Both the position numbers and the translations under genes were made by a program. A stretch of 64,000 bases of DNA, taken from positions 62,001 through 126,000 of the forward strand of contig NZ_JBICTU010000026.1 in assembly GCF_043197795.1 (NCBI RefSeq), written 5' to 3'. Each line of letters starts with the position of its first letter. Position 1 is the stretch's first letter. Of this stretch, positions 24,826 through 32,831 are shown in pieces. The notes beneath the pieces were generated by a model. That model searched no databases, was not told the origin of the DNA, and was given only the letters and a program-made list of their open reading frames with translations. This stretch comes from Sphaerisporangium sp040649355. Lineage in GTDB: Bacteria; Actinomycetota; Actinomycetes; Streptosporangiales; Streptosporangiaceae.

Positions 24826-25641
24826 TCATTTCCGGGCCTGTGTGGGGTCGTTGTGGGCTCTTTGGTCGCGACCGGGTCTCCGGCATGATCGTTGTCCCCC
24901 TTGCAGCAGTTCACGCTTGAGCGTGGCGTTGAACGCCTCCGCCAGGGCGTTGTCCAGGCACGTCCCTGTCCTGCCCGCCGATCTGCGGATCCGACAGCCG
25001 TCGCAGAGCGCCGCGAACTCGGCCGAGGTGTACTGACAGCCGCGGTCACCATGAAAGATCACGCCGTCGACCTGGCCGCCTCGCGCTCCGACCGCCGCCT
25101 TCAACGCGTCGCTGATCAGCTCGGTCCGCAGGTGGTAGGCGATCGACCAGCCGACCAGTCGCCGCGACCCGATATCGATCACCGTCGCGAGATACATCCA
25201 CGAGTCACCGACCGGCAGATAGGTGATGTCCCCGCACCACCTCCGGTTGACCCCACCGGCTGCGAAGTCACGTTTGAGCAGGTCAGGGACCGGCGGAGCG
25301 AGTTCGTCAGGGATCGTGGTCCGCCTGCCCTTACGCAGATGCAGCCCGACGATGCCATGCACACGCATCAACCGGGCCACCCGCTCGGCGTTGACGCGCT
25401 CCCCGGAATCACGCAGGTCCGCGGTGATCCGCGGCGAGCCGTTCGTCCCCCCGAGGCGTCATGAAAGCGCCGGATCTTCTCCACGATCCGCTCGTCCTCA
25501 ACGGCCCGCGCCGGCCGGCTCCCGCCCCAGCCAGGCGTAGAAGGCGCTGCGCGCCACGTTCACACCCGGCACAGCCGCTTGACCCCGTAGACGAGGCGGT
25601 AGGCGGAGATGAACCGCAAGCGGCCGATCAACGATCACCAC
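24826..25641 (-). pseudogene. IS3-family transposase orfB relic
   Basis: The longest intact part (24826-25380) encodes the DDE integrase core of IS3-type OrfB: WCGDITYLPVGD, HGDRGCQYTS and LDNALAEAFNATLKRE hold the D, D and E residues. Upstream, RFISAYRLVYGVKRLCRV, NVARSAFYAWLGREP, RIVEKIRRFHDASGG and SPRITADLRDSGERVNAERV are each recognisable but lie in different frames, so at least three frameshifts separate them. The usual C-terminal RRRHSxLG end is missing. No OrfA gene or terminal inverted repeats were found. The element is dead and abuts the tRNA-Lys terminator. Confidence 0.85.
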
Positions 25642-25804
25642 CCTGCGTCCGCCGCGGGTCATCATTGTGGTCGATGGTGGCGTTGCTCAATGAGCTGTGC
25701 GGCCTGCGCGAGTGTCCCGGGGCTTCGACACTGAGTCCGAGCACGGCGGCGCCGTTGCACGGGGCCATGGTGCCGATCCATCGTCATGAGCCGCCCTACG
25801 CCGG

Positions 25805-26383
25805 TCAATCGGCGGCGGTTTCGTAGCAGAAGGCCGCCAGGGCGATCTCCCTGTCGTCTTCGTGAGGGGAACGGTGGTGAGGAAGGAGCTGGCCATGAAG
25901 TAGGGTCGGGCCGTCTCCTAAGTCAACGGCGACGCCACCAGGCGGACAGACGCCATGTTCACGGGTGTGCTGAAGCAACTCGGCGGCTGACAGTCCGCAG
26001 AGCTCAGGATGGACCCAGAGCGGACCTGCGGTCCCGTCCAGGAGAACCAGCACGGTGAGCTGGCAGGCGCCTTGATCGGTGTGCAGGCCGATGAAGTCGC
26101 CTCGCCCGTAGTACAGATAGGACGACACCACAGCCTGCACGGAACGGCCCAGCATTCCACCGAGCCGGTCCACCAGAGTGCGTTGGTGCAGGTCCCAGCG
26201 GACATCCCCGCCGGAGGTGTACCAGCCGGAGGCCGGGCTCGTTAGTTGGGCGTCATCCACCAATTTTGGGTCCCGCCGTATCCGGGTGTCCGCGCTAGCG
26301 CGAAGACGCAGGGCCTCTGAGCGCAAGAGTTCCTGTTCGCCGGGTGTCACCAGATCGGTCAGAGTTTGATGGAGGGCGCCCAT
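25805..26383 (-). CDS. 2-oxoglutarate/Fe(II) dioxygenase-like protein
   Basis: About 192 aa. SYLYYGRGDFIGLHTDQGACQL holds the H-x-D iron ligands, and TLLHGQLLPHHR near the end supplies the distal histidine and the 2-oxoglutarate-binding arginine, as in prolyl-4-hydroxylase-like oxygenases. The ATG is 13 nt after the stop of a DUF397 gene, so the two are one operon. The open frame extends upstream across the DUF397 gene but in another frame. The substrate is unknown. Confidence 0.75.
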   Translation of the reverse strand: MGALHQTLTDLVTPGEQELLRSEALRLRASADTRIRRDPKLVDDAQLTSPASGWYTSGGDVRWDLHQRTLVDRLGGMLGRSVQAVVSSYLYYGRGDFIGLHTDQGACQLTVLVLLDGTAGPLWVHPELCGLSAAELLQHTREHGVCPPGGVAVDLGDGPTLLHGQLLPHHRSPHEDDREIALAAFCYETAAD

Positions 26384-26396
26384 CTGAGACACGGTC

Positions 26397-26600
26397 TCAG
26401 TCGAACTCACGGGCGCGGACGCCGCGGACGAAGGCAGTCCACTCTTCTTCGGTGAAGACGAGGACAGCGCCGGCCGGGTTCTTGGCGTCGCGCACTGCGG
26501 CCCCGCGCGTGCCGCGAGCGACCTCGACGCAGCCACCATCAGGGTTGCAGAATGACGATCTCCGGAAGTCCTGCGCCGTCCCGTTCTCGAGTTCCATCAT
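26397..26600 (-). CDS. DUF397 protein, third in window
   Basis: About 67 aa with FRRSSFCNPDGGCVEVA, AAVRDAKNP and EEEWTAFV, the DUF397 blocks. The start ATGATG follows AGAGAGGA by 5 or 8 nt. Unlike the pair at 10 kb, no XRE regulator is adjacent; its partner must be encoded elsewhere. It leads an operon with the 2OG-oxygenase gene. Confidence 0.85.
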   Translation of the reverse strand: MMELENGTAQDFRRSSFCNPDGGCVEVARGTRGAAVRDAKNPAGAVLVFTEEEWTAFVRGVRAREFD

Positions 26601-26756
26601 GGAGTCCTCTCTGATCGGATACCGCAATGTTCTCGGCAAATGATAGCGAGGTAATCCAAAATCGGTGCAGGGCGGATGAAGGTGGTAAGGCGGATATGTC
26701 CAACCGGAATCCTTTAGGATGGCACTAATTCGACCAGGAAAGAGAACCGTAAGACG

Positions 26757-27977
26757 ATGATGTGGCGCCGTATTTTCCGAGGCGATAGCGATCTTCGCGG
26801 CTGGCTTAGCTGGGTAATCCCGATACTCGTGGCCGCTGTCGTCGCGGTTGTCCAATCCGTATGGGGAGATGAGGCGCCGCTCCGGAACCTGGCCGATGCG
26901 TGGTCAATCACCGCCGTGGGTGTCATCGCCATCGACTCTTTCAGAGCCACGACGATGTCCGCACTCCGGCGCAGGCTCCTTTGGGCTTCGGTTATCGTAG
27001 CCGTGCTGGTGGTCGCATACATGTCGGTCGCCCTACATCGTCACCCGTGGGACTGGCTGTATGTGAGCGGGGTGATGACCTTCATCGTCAGCGTGGAGTT
27101 GAGTGAGACTCTGGGCCCGGCGTTGAACCATACAATGCGCGATCTGGTTGACAGCGGAATTCTGCGGCTTACCAATCGCGAGCTGCGTAGACTCCGTCGG
27201 GATCTGCGCCGGGTCTGCAAACGGTACCAAGTAATCGCGGGTACTGTGGTCGGCGTGGCCTTGGCCGCTGCCTGGTTCGCCTCCAGCGCGTCCAACTTCG
27301 CCTATATCGTTGTGCACAACCCGGCGGGGTTGGCCTTCCAGTCTTTGGCGGGCGTGGTTGCGGGCCAACGACTGGGAAGGATGGTCGCTTACGCTAGGGT
27401 GTGGCGGCTCGCGCCCCGGCGCGGATCCCTCTTCGACCCGATGCTGGAGCATCCCGACGGTGCCACCGGCTTGGGTCCGGTCGGCCGATTCTACTTCCGC
27501 CAGTCTATGGTGGCGGCACTCCCCGCGGTGTACCTGGCGATGTGGTGGTTTCTCATTCCCCTTCTTCCCTCGTTTCTCTGGCAGTGGCGAACACCCTATC
27601 TGGGGCTTTTGGCGATCGCCGTCATTTTCGAGATTCTCGCTTTTGTCCTACCGATGCGGGTAGCTCACCGGGTAATGCGTAACAACTCAGATCAATGGCG
27701 ATTACAGGCCGCACGGCTCATTCCGCGTATTCGGGTGGCGCAGACATCGTTGACCGAGGTCGGAGAGGACCACGACGAGGTCAGCAAACAGCTCGAAGCC
27801 CTGCTGAACCGCTACCGGTTGCTTCTCGCAGCACCCACGTGGCCGGTCGAACCATCCCTGCGCCGATGGGTCACCCTCAACAATGCCGCGCTGTTCATCC
27901 CCTTCCTCAGCTACGCGCTCGGAGACAGCGCGTTGTGGCAGCAGATCGCCACGGTGGTCGGTGGGCTCAAACGCTGA
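26757..27977 (+). CDS. unrecognised polytopic membrane protein
   Basis: About 406 aa with six or more hydrophobic segments: two near the N-terminus, one pair around residues 78-112, one near 160-180, two around 245-300 and one at the C-terminus. A basic stretch RELRRLRRDLRRVCKRY lies at about 140-157. I recognise no family. Codon use has visibly more A and T in third positions than neighbouring genes, which suggests recent acquisition. TAGGAT at 26715 could be the -10 box. It is divergent from the DUF397/oxygenase operon. Confidence 0.75.
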   Translation: MMWRRIFRGDSDLRGWLSWVIPILVAAVVAVVQSVWGDEAPLRNLADAWSITAVGVIAIDSFRATTMSALRRRLLWASVIVAVLVVAYMSVALHRHPWDWLYVSGVMTFIVSVELSETLGPALNHTMRDLVDSGILRLTNRELRRLRRDLRRVCKRYQVIAGTVVGVALAAAWFASSASNFAYIVVHNPAGLAFQSLAGVVAGQRLGRMVAYARVWRLAPRRGSLFDPMLEHPDGATGLGPVGRFYFRQSMVAALPAVYLAMWWFLIPLLPSFLWQWRTPYLGLLAIAVIFEILAFVLPMRVAHRVMRNNSDQWRLQAARLIPRIRVAQTSLTEVGEDHDEVSKQLEALLNRYRLLLAAPTWPVEPSLRRWVTLNNAALFIPFLSYALGDSALWQQIATVVGGLKR

Positions 27978-27980
27978 CGG

Positions 27981-28260
27981 CCGGGACCCAGGGCTCCGGC
28001 CGCGGTGGCCGTGCCGGTCAAGAAGGTGCGGAATCCGGGGCTGCCGACCGGGCAGATGGAGAAGATCGGGAAGGTGAAGGGGAAGCCGCCCAAGGTCATC
28101 GGCGTTGCCCAAGACGGTCGGCCGGGTCTTCTTCACCCGCGGCGGCCGCGACTACACCTGCGCGGCGACCTCCGCGAAGGGCACCGAGAAGAGCCTCGTC
28201 ATGACCGCGGGCCACTGCGTGTACGACGTCGTCGGCCAGGCGGCCGTCAAATCGACCCCG
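27981..28260 (+). pseudogene. trypsin-like serine protease relic
   Basis: PAAVAVPVKKVRNPGLPTG and KPPKVIGVAQ are read in one frame. KTVGRVFFTRGGRDY and LVMTAGHCVYDVVG follow in the next frame, so a frameshift lies near 28100. TAGHC is the catalytic-histidine motif of S1 proteases. The catalytic Asp and Ser regions are absent; similarity stops about 28260, where the convergent gene's end begins. This is the N-terminal stump of a secreted protease gene. Confidence 0.7.
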
Positions 28261-28331
28261 CGCATTCTGTGGCGACGCTGGGGAGCCGGCGGATTCGTCG
28301 AGATGGCACGCGGCGTCGTCCGCGGCGCAGG

Positions 28332-29129
28332 TCAGGCGAAGCGTTCGATCGTGACGGGAATCAGCCCTTGGCCGCGCATCGCCTGCCTGTGGTGGTGGAG
28401 CAGCGCCCCGACGGCGGAGGCTGGGCCGGCGCCCGGGCTCACGGTCACGTCGAGGCACCAGGCGATTCCCGGCCCGATGCGGCGCAGTTCCCAGGTGAGC
28501 GTGTGGCCGGCGGGGGTCGCCGTCGCCGTGCCGATCACTTGTGCCCGCGGGTCCGCCGGGTCGCCGACCGGCTCCAGCCTCAAGGACGCCCGCAGGTTGG
28601 TGAGGCCGGGTTCGTGGACGTCTCCGGCGAACAGGATGCGATAGTGGCGCCCCCCTCCGCCATCGGGTGAGCCCAGATCCAGGGGGGCGGCGGTGGGCAG
28701 CGCCTGGCAGTCACCGAAGAAGCCGCGAAGCCGTGCTTCCTGCGGCAACGCGCCCCCGCCGAGCATCGTGCAGGCGCCGGCGGCGTCGGCGCGGCTCACC
28801 GGGAGCACCCGCTCACGCAGCAGGGCGTCGGTGCGGATCTCGCGGCTCAGCGCGGGGGAGCTGCGCCAGGCGCCCGTCGCCGGCGTCCACCCGGCGCTGC
28901 CGATGCCGGCCGCGGTGTGGTCGTCGTGCAGGAGGAACTCCTCGACCAGGACTCCCGACGGCGGCGCTCCACGGCGCCGGTCACCGGCCGTGGCGAAGAT
29001 CAGGTAGTAGTCCAGGGGGAGGCCCGCCTCCGGCAGGGCGTACCCGCCCGGCACCAGCGGAGAGCCCCCGGCCATGACCTGCCCGCCGGCCCATCGCGGC
29101 CCGTGTTCCCCATCCCTATCCACCGTCAC
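28332..29129 (-). CDS. hypothetical protein
   Basis: About 265 aa, soluble, rich in Gly, Ala and Pro; no signal peptide or membrane segment. I do not recognise a domain. Segments such as GRHYRILFAGDVHEPGL and LRLEPVGDPADPRAQ suggest a beta-rich protein. The first GTG is given; a later ATG (residue 19) after GGGCAGG is possible. Convergent with the protease relic. Confidence 0.6.
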   Translation of the reverse strand: MTVDRDGEHGPRWAGGQVMAGGSPLVPGGYALPEAGLPLDYYLIFATAGDRRRGAPPSGVLVEEFLLHDDHTAAGIGSAGWTPATGAWRSSPALSREIRTDALLRERVLPVSRADAAGACTMLGGGALPQEARLRGFFGDCQALPTAAPLDLGSPDGGGGRHYRILFAGDVHEPGLTNLRASLRLEPVGDPADPRAQVIGTATATPAGHTLTWELRRIGPGIAWCLDVTVSPGAGPASAVGALLHHHRQAMRGQGLIPVTIERFA

Positions 29130-29249
29130 ATGATGTCATCGGCGGGTGGCGGCACGGTTCGCGTGCATGGGGATGCCCCACCCTACGTCCACGTAGGGCC
29201 GTGACACGGCGACGACATGGCGGCGACGTGGCGGTGCCACGGCGGCGGG

Positions 29250-29894
29250 CTATTCGCGGGGAGCGGGCCGCCTTCGCCGGATCGACAGGCTGACGAGGAA
29301 GGCGCCCAGGATAATCGCCGCCAGACTGCCCGCGACCACGATGCCCACGCTCTGGGCGTCCATTCCGGTGAAGGGGAGTTTGCCGGATTGACGGGGCGCG
29401 GGGTTGGGGGCTGAAGGGACGGTTCCGGCGGGGAGTTCGTCGCGTGGTTGGTGGCGTGTTATGCGGCTGGTTTCCGTGTCGGCGGATGGGTCGTGGCCGA
29501 ATTCACGGACCTCGACGTGATTGCTCCAGCTGTGGGTCTCGATGTCCGGCCAGGTCCCGTAGTCACGGCTTCCTGATTCGTCGATCGAGGTTCCGGCGGG
29601 GAGATCGCCGGGCCAGTGGGGCGCCGGGCCGCCGGTGCCGTGCTCGGGCCGATGTGGGCTCGGGAGGGGGGTGGGGCTGACGGTCGGGCTGATGGTGGGC
29701 GCGGGAAGTACCTGCACCGACACCCCGGTGGAGCCCGACCCGTCACGACCGGGGACCACCTCGCCATTCGAACGCCGCCCGTCCCCGTCGCCGCCGGATT
29801 CCGCTCCGGAGGCGGCCGTGGCCATGGGCGCACAGACGGCCAACAGGACCGCGACCTCGATTCCTAGCACGATTGACTTGAGCCGTCCACGCAT
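29250..29894 (-). CDS. LPFTG-anchored surface protein (sortase substrate)
   Basis: About 214 aa. A signal peptide ends near ATAASG; a low-complexity Ser/Thr/Pro/Gly region follows (PTISPTVSPTPLPSP). The C-terminus has the complete wall-sorting signal: LPFTG near residue 173, a hydrophobic helix, and a basic tail SIRRRRP. Sortase should cut between Thr and Gly and attach the protein to the wall. No sortase gene is in the window. Confidence 0.85.
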   Translation of the reverse strand: MRGRLKSIVLGIEVAVLLAVCAPMATAASGAESGGDGDGRRSNGEVVPGRDGSGSTGVSVQVLPAPTISPTVSPTPLPSPHRPEHGTGGPAPHWPGDLPAGTSIDESGSRDYGTWPDIETHSWSNHVEVREFGHDPSADTETSRITRHQPRDELPAGTVPSAPNPAPRQSGKLPFTGMDAQSVGIVVAGSLAAIILGAFLVSLSIRRRRPAPRE

Positions 29895-30378
29895 GGTTTT
29901 CCCCCGGATATCAGTAAAATCTGCTCATTGACCGCCAGTTCCGCACCTACGGGCCTTTCTCGGATTTACCCATTTCGCGGTGGATATCACCGCGATCGGA
30001 ACCCGTGTCCTTGGTGGCCGCCTAGGGCCTGGTATCTGGTGAACGACGCCGGGGATTATCGGATTCATAACGCCAGTCCTGATCTTTGGCGGTATAAATT
30101 CCCGGCAAAATGCTCGCGTAATCCAATACAAAGCCCGATAAAAGCGCTTAATGGTGGGATTGTCGCTTTTGTGGGGGTGTTTGCCGGTGGTCATGATCAA
30201 CGCGTGACCTGCCGGGACGGATTGCGGCCGATCGCCCTCGACACTCTGAGTGATGGAAACGATGCGTTCGGTGGTGGCCGCGTGGGGGCGGATCTGCCGC
30301 GGCGGGGGGTCGCGGGGGTCGTGACGGCTGTGTGCTATCCTCGTGTCAGTTGCAGTTGTGGTACCCATAAACTCTGTG
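29895..30378. other. gene-free A+T-richer stretch before the cold-shock gene
   Basis: No convincing coding sequence is seen: the frames lack ribosome sites and family similarity. Base composition is distinctly less G+C-rich than its surroundings. TATCCT near 30335 is a possible -10 box for the cold-shock transcript, which would then have a leader of about 170 nt. Confidence 0.5.
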
Positions 30379-30419
30379 TGCACCTGACGAGATGTAACCA
30401 TCAGGTGCATTTTTGTTTT
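30379..30419 (+). promoter_or_regulatory. terminator-like hairpin with U-tract in cold-shock leader
   Basis: TGCACCTGA and TCAGGTGCA form a perfect 9-bp stem around 13 nt and are followed at once by TTTTTGTTTT. A true U-tract is rare in this genome. It lies about 90 nt before the cold-shock start with no gene ahead of it, so it may be an attenuator, a temperature-sensing leader, or the end of a short separate RNA. Confidence 0.65.
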
Positions 30420-30509
30420 GCCGGTCATCTCCGGATGGGCTCATCGCGGCGACGCGGGGTCGGCACAGTGCCGATTCCGGCTCGACCCCCCCTATCAAAG
30501 GAGATTGAC

Positions 30510-30713
30510 ATGGCTACTGGCACTGTGAAGTGGTTCAACGCGGAAAAGGGCTTCGGCTTCATCGAGCAGGAGGGCGGCGGCGCCGACGTCTTCGCCCACT
30601 ACTCCAACATCGCCGCTCAGGGCTTCCGCGAGCTCCAGGAAGGCCAGAAGGTGTCGTTCGACGTCACCCAGGGCCAGAAGGGCCCGCAGGCGGAGAACAT
30701 CGTTCCCGTCTGA
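30510..30713 (+). CDS. cold-shock protein (CspA family)
   Basis: A 67-aa single OB-fold RNA chaperone. RNP1 is KGFGFIE and RNP2 is DVFAHYS, both intact; the start MATGTVKWFNAEKG is typical of actinobacterial CSPs. A perfect AAAGGAG ribosome site precedes the ATG. It unwinds mRNA secondary structure, in many actinomycetes also at normal temperature. Followed by a strong terminator. Confidence 0.97.
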   Translation: MATGTVKWFNAEKGFGFIEQEGGGADVFAHYSNIAAQGFRELQEGQKVSFDVTQGQKGPQAENIVPV

Positions 30714-30731
30714 TCTGACGCGCGTAACAGG

Positions 30732-30766
30732 GCCGGGGCCCGCACCTTCGAGGTGCGGGCCCCGGC
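30732..30766 (+). terminator. cold-shock gene terminator
   Basis: A perfect 16-bp stem (GCCGGGGCCCGCACCT and its complement) with a TCG loop, then TCGTTTGCTTT. It also separates the gene from the convergent MarR gene. Confidence 0.85.
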
Positions 30767-30811
30767 TCGTTTGCTTTCCGGCACCTGTTGGGCGGCGAGC
30801 AGGTGGGACGG

Positions 30812-31276
30812 TCAGTCCTCGGTGCAGCCGGGATCGTCCGGTGCGGTCTTGATGCGACTGAGAAGTCGGTGGAGCTGGGCGATCTCGTCGTCGTCGAGGT
30901 CGGCGAACAGTTCACGCTCGACCGCCTCCAGCGCCTGCTCCACTCTGGTGAGCGTGCGGGCGCCCGCGGTGGTCATCTCGACGATGTGCCGGCGCCGGTC
31001 GGCGGGATCGCGGCGGCGCTCGGCGAGTCCGTCGCGTTCGAGATCGTTGAGGATCGACACCAGCACACTGGGATCCACGCCCAGCGCCTCGATGAGGACC
31101 TGCTGGCCCATGGGGCCGCTTTCGGCGAGGTGCATCAGGGTCACGGCATGCCTCGGGGTCAGGCCGGTCACGCCGAGCGCGTGACGTATGCGCTCGTTCG
31201 TGATGCCGCCGTGGCGGGCCAGCAGCAGACCGAGACGGTCCATCGCCCGGGGCGACTCGACGTCCTCGACTCTCAT
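30812..31276 (-). CDS. MarR-family transcriptional regulator
   Basis: About 154 aa with a winged helix: LTPRHAVTLMHLAESGPMGQQ, the recognition helix VDPSVLVSILNDLERDG and the wing RRRDPADRRRHIVEMT with the usual DxRxR signature. It is divergent from an FAD-dependent oxidoreductase gene across 156 bp of A+T-rich DNA, the standard arrangement for a MarR repressor and its target. Confidence 0.9.
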   Translation of the reverse strand: MRVEDVESPRAMDRLGLLLARHGGITNERIRHALGVTGLTPRHAVTLMHLAESGPMGQQVLIEALGVDPSVLVSILNDLERDGLAERRRDPADRRRHIVEMTTAGARTLTRVEQALEAVERELFADLDDDEIAQLHRLLSRIKTAPDDPGCTED

Positions 31277-31320
31277 GCCTATACCGTAACACAGCCGAAA
31301 TGATCGAGCCTGAAATATAA

Positions 31321-31348
31321 TTGATGTGGTTCAACGATATGTTAGGGT
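31321..31348 (+). promoter_or_regulatory. candidate promoter/operator between MarR and flavoprotein genes
   Basis: TTGATG and TAGGGT are 16 bp apart. An imperfect dyad (TCAACGATATGTTAG) lies across the spacer and would be covered by a MarR dimer. The transcript would have a leader of about 78 nt. Confidence 0.45.
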
Positions 31349-31432
31349 CAACGGACATCGCGGACGAGCGGCCGTCGTGAGCCCGGCCCCGCCGGACGCG
31401 ATCCCGCACAGGAACCAAGATCGGGGATCCTA

Positions 31433-32539
31433 ATGAAAACCATCGCACCTGACTGGCAGCCCACCGTGGCGGTGATCGGCGGCGGATACGGAGGCATCCG
31501 CGTCGCCAAGGCGCTCGACGATGTGGCCGACGTCGTGCTGGTCGAGCCCAAGGACGCCTTCGTGCACAACGTCGCGGCGCTGCGGGCCCTGGTGGACCCG
31601 GCGTGGCTGCCTCGCATCTTCATGGCCTACGACAACCTGCTCACCCGTGGCCGGGTCGTGCGTGACCGCGCCGCCGCCGTCGACTCCAAGCGGGTCATCG
31701 TCGGCTCCGGTGAGGAGATCGCCGCCGACTACATCGTGCTGGCGACCGGCTCCGCGTACCCCTTCCCCGGCAAGACGGACGCCACGGAGGCCGAGGTCGC
31801 GCACGAGCGCTACCGGTCCTCGCACCGCGCGCTCGCCGACGCCGGCCGGGTGCTGCTGCTGGGCGCCGGCCCCGTGGGCCTGGAGCTCGCCGGTGAGATC
31901 AAGGCCGTCTGGCCCGGCAAGCACGTCACCCTCCTCGACACGGCCGACGACATCCTCGCCGGGCCGTTCATGCCGGAGCTCCGCGCGGAGCTGCGCGGCC
32001 AACTGGAGGACCTCGGCGTCGAGCTGCTGCTGGGCAGCGCCCTGCGCGAGGCGCCTCCCACAGAGCCCGGCACCGCCGGGACGTTCACGGTGACAACCGA
32101 AGCGGGCACCGAGGTGACCGCCGACATCTGGTACCGCTGCTACGGCACCAGGCCCATCACCGGCTACCTCGCCGATGACCTGGCCCCGGCCCGCACGGCC
32201 GGGCATCTCATCGAGGTCACTCCCGAGCTGCGCGTGCTCGGCCAGGAGACCGTCTTCGCGCTCGGTGACATCATCACCGTCGGCCCGCCGATGGCCGGGT
32301 TCGCGGGCCGCCAGGCCGATGTGGTCGCGGGGAACATCCGTGCGCTGATCACCGGCGAGGGCGAGGTGCGGGCGTACGAGCCGATGCCGCCCGTCATCGT
32401 CGTACCGCTCGGTCCCGAGCGCGGCGCGGGCCAGCTCCCCGGGCAGGACGCCGTCGTCGGAAGCGCCGTCATCGCGGACATCAAGGGCAGGAGCATGCTG
32501 GTCGGGCCCCTGGCGGAGATCCTCGGAGTCGCCGAGTAG
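31433..32539 (+). CDS. FAD-dependent NAD(P)H oxidoreductase (NDH-2/AIF-like)
   Basis: About 368 aa. The FAD-binding dinucleotide fold is VAVIGGGYGGIRVAKAL at residues 11-27, and the NAD(P)H-binding fold VLLLGAGPVGLELAGEIK at 141-158. ATG(S) appears as VLATGSAYPF near 104, and the late FALGDI near 280 contacts FAD. This is the type-II NADH dehydrogenase/ferroptosis-suppressor layout, which passes electrons to quinones or small acceptors. Likely repressed by the divergent MarR protein. Confidence 0.85.
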   Translation: MKTIAPDWQPTVAVIGGGYGGIRVAKALDDVADVVLVEPKDAFVHNVAALRALVDPAWLPRIFMAYDNLLTRGRVVRDRAAAVDSKRVIVGSGEEIAADYIVLATGSAYPFPGKTDATEAEVAHERYRSSHRALADAGRVLLLGAGPVGLELAGEIKAVWPGKHVTLLDTADDILAGPFMPELRAELRGQLEDLGVELLLGSALREAPPTEPGTAGTFTVTTEAGTEVTADIWYRCYGTRPITGYLADDLAPARTAGHLIEVTPELRVLGQETVFALGDIITVGPPMAGFAGRQADVVAGNIRALITGEGEVRAYEPMPPVIVVPLGPERGAGQLPGQDAVVGSAVIADIKGRSMLVGPLAEILGVAE

Positions 32540-32566
32540 CCCGGCGTCCCGCGCGGGGGCGGCGCG

Positions 32567-32728
32567 CACCTGCTGCTGCTCCGCAACCACGCCATCCAGC
32601 TGCTGAGGGGGTTCACCCTGGGCCACGTCGAGTCCGGCGTGATCGTGAGCGTGGTGTACCTCGCGGTCATGGGGGCGCTCGGCCTGGTCGTCGCCCGGCG
32701 CAGGTGGGCCCGCATCCTGCTCCACTGA
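32567..32728 (+). pseudogene. C-terminal relic of an ABC-2 type membrane permease
   Basis: An open stretch reads RNHAIQLLRGFTLGHVESG, then VVYLAVMGALGLVVARRRW and ends ARILLH before TGA, typical of the last membrane helix and basic tail of ABC-2 (DrrB-like) permeases. No start codon or upstream remainder is present, so only the last 50 or so codons survive. Confidence 0.6.
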
Positions 32729-32831
32729 CCTGGCCGGCTCACTCGTGATGACCTCGCCGGTCACCCGGCCCAGGGAGAGGCGGAGCGCACGGGATCCGTG
32801 ATACGGATGTGGGAGCCGAAGGAGGGTACAG

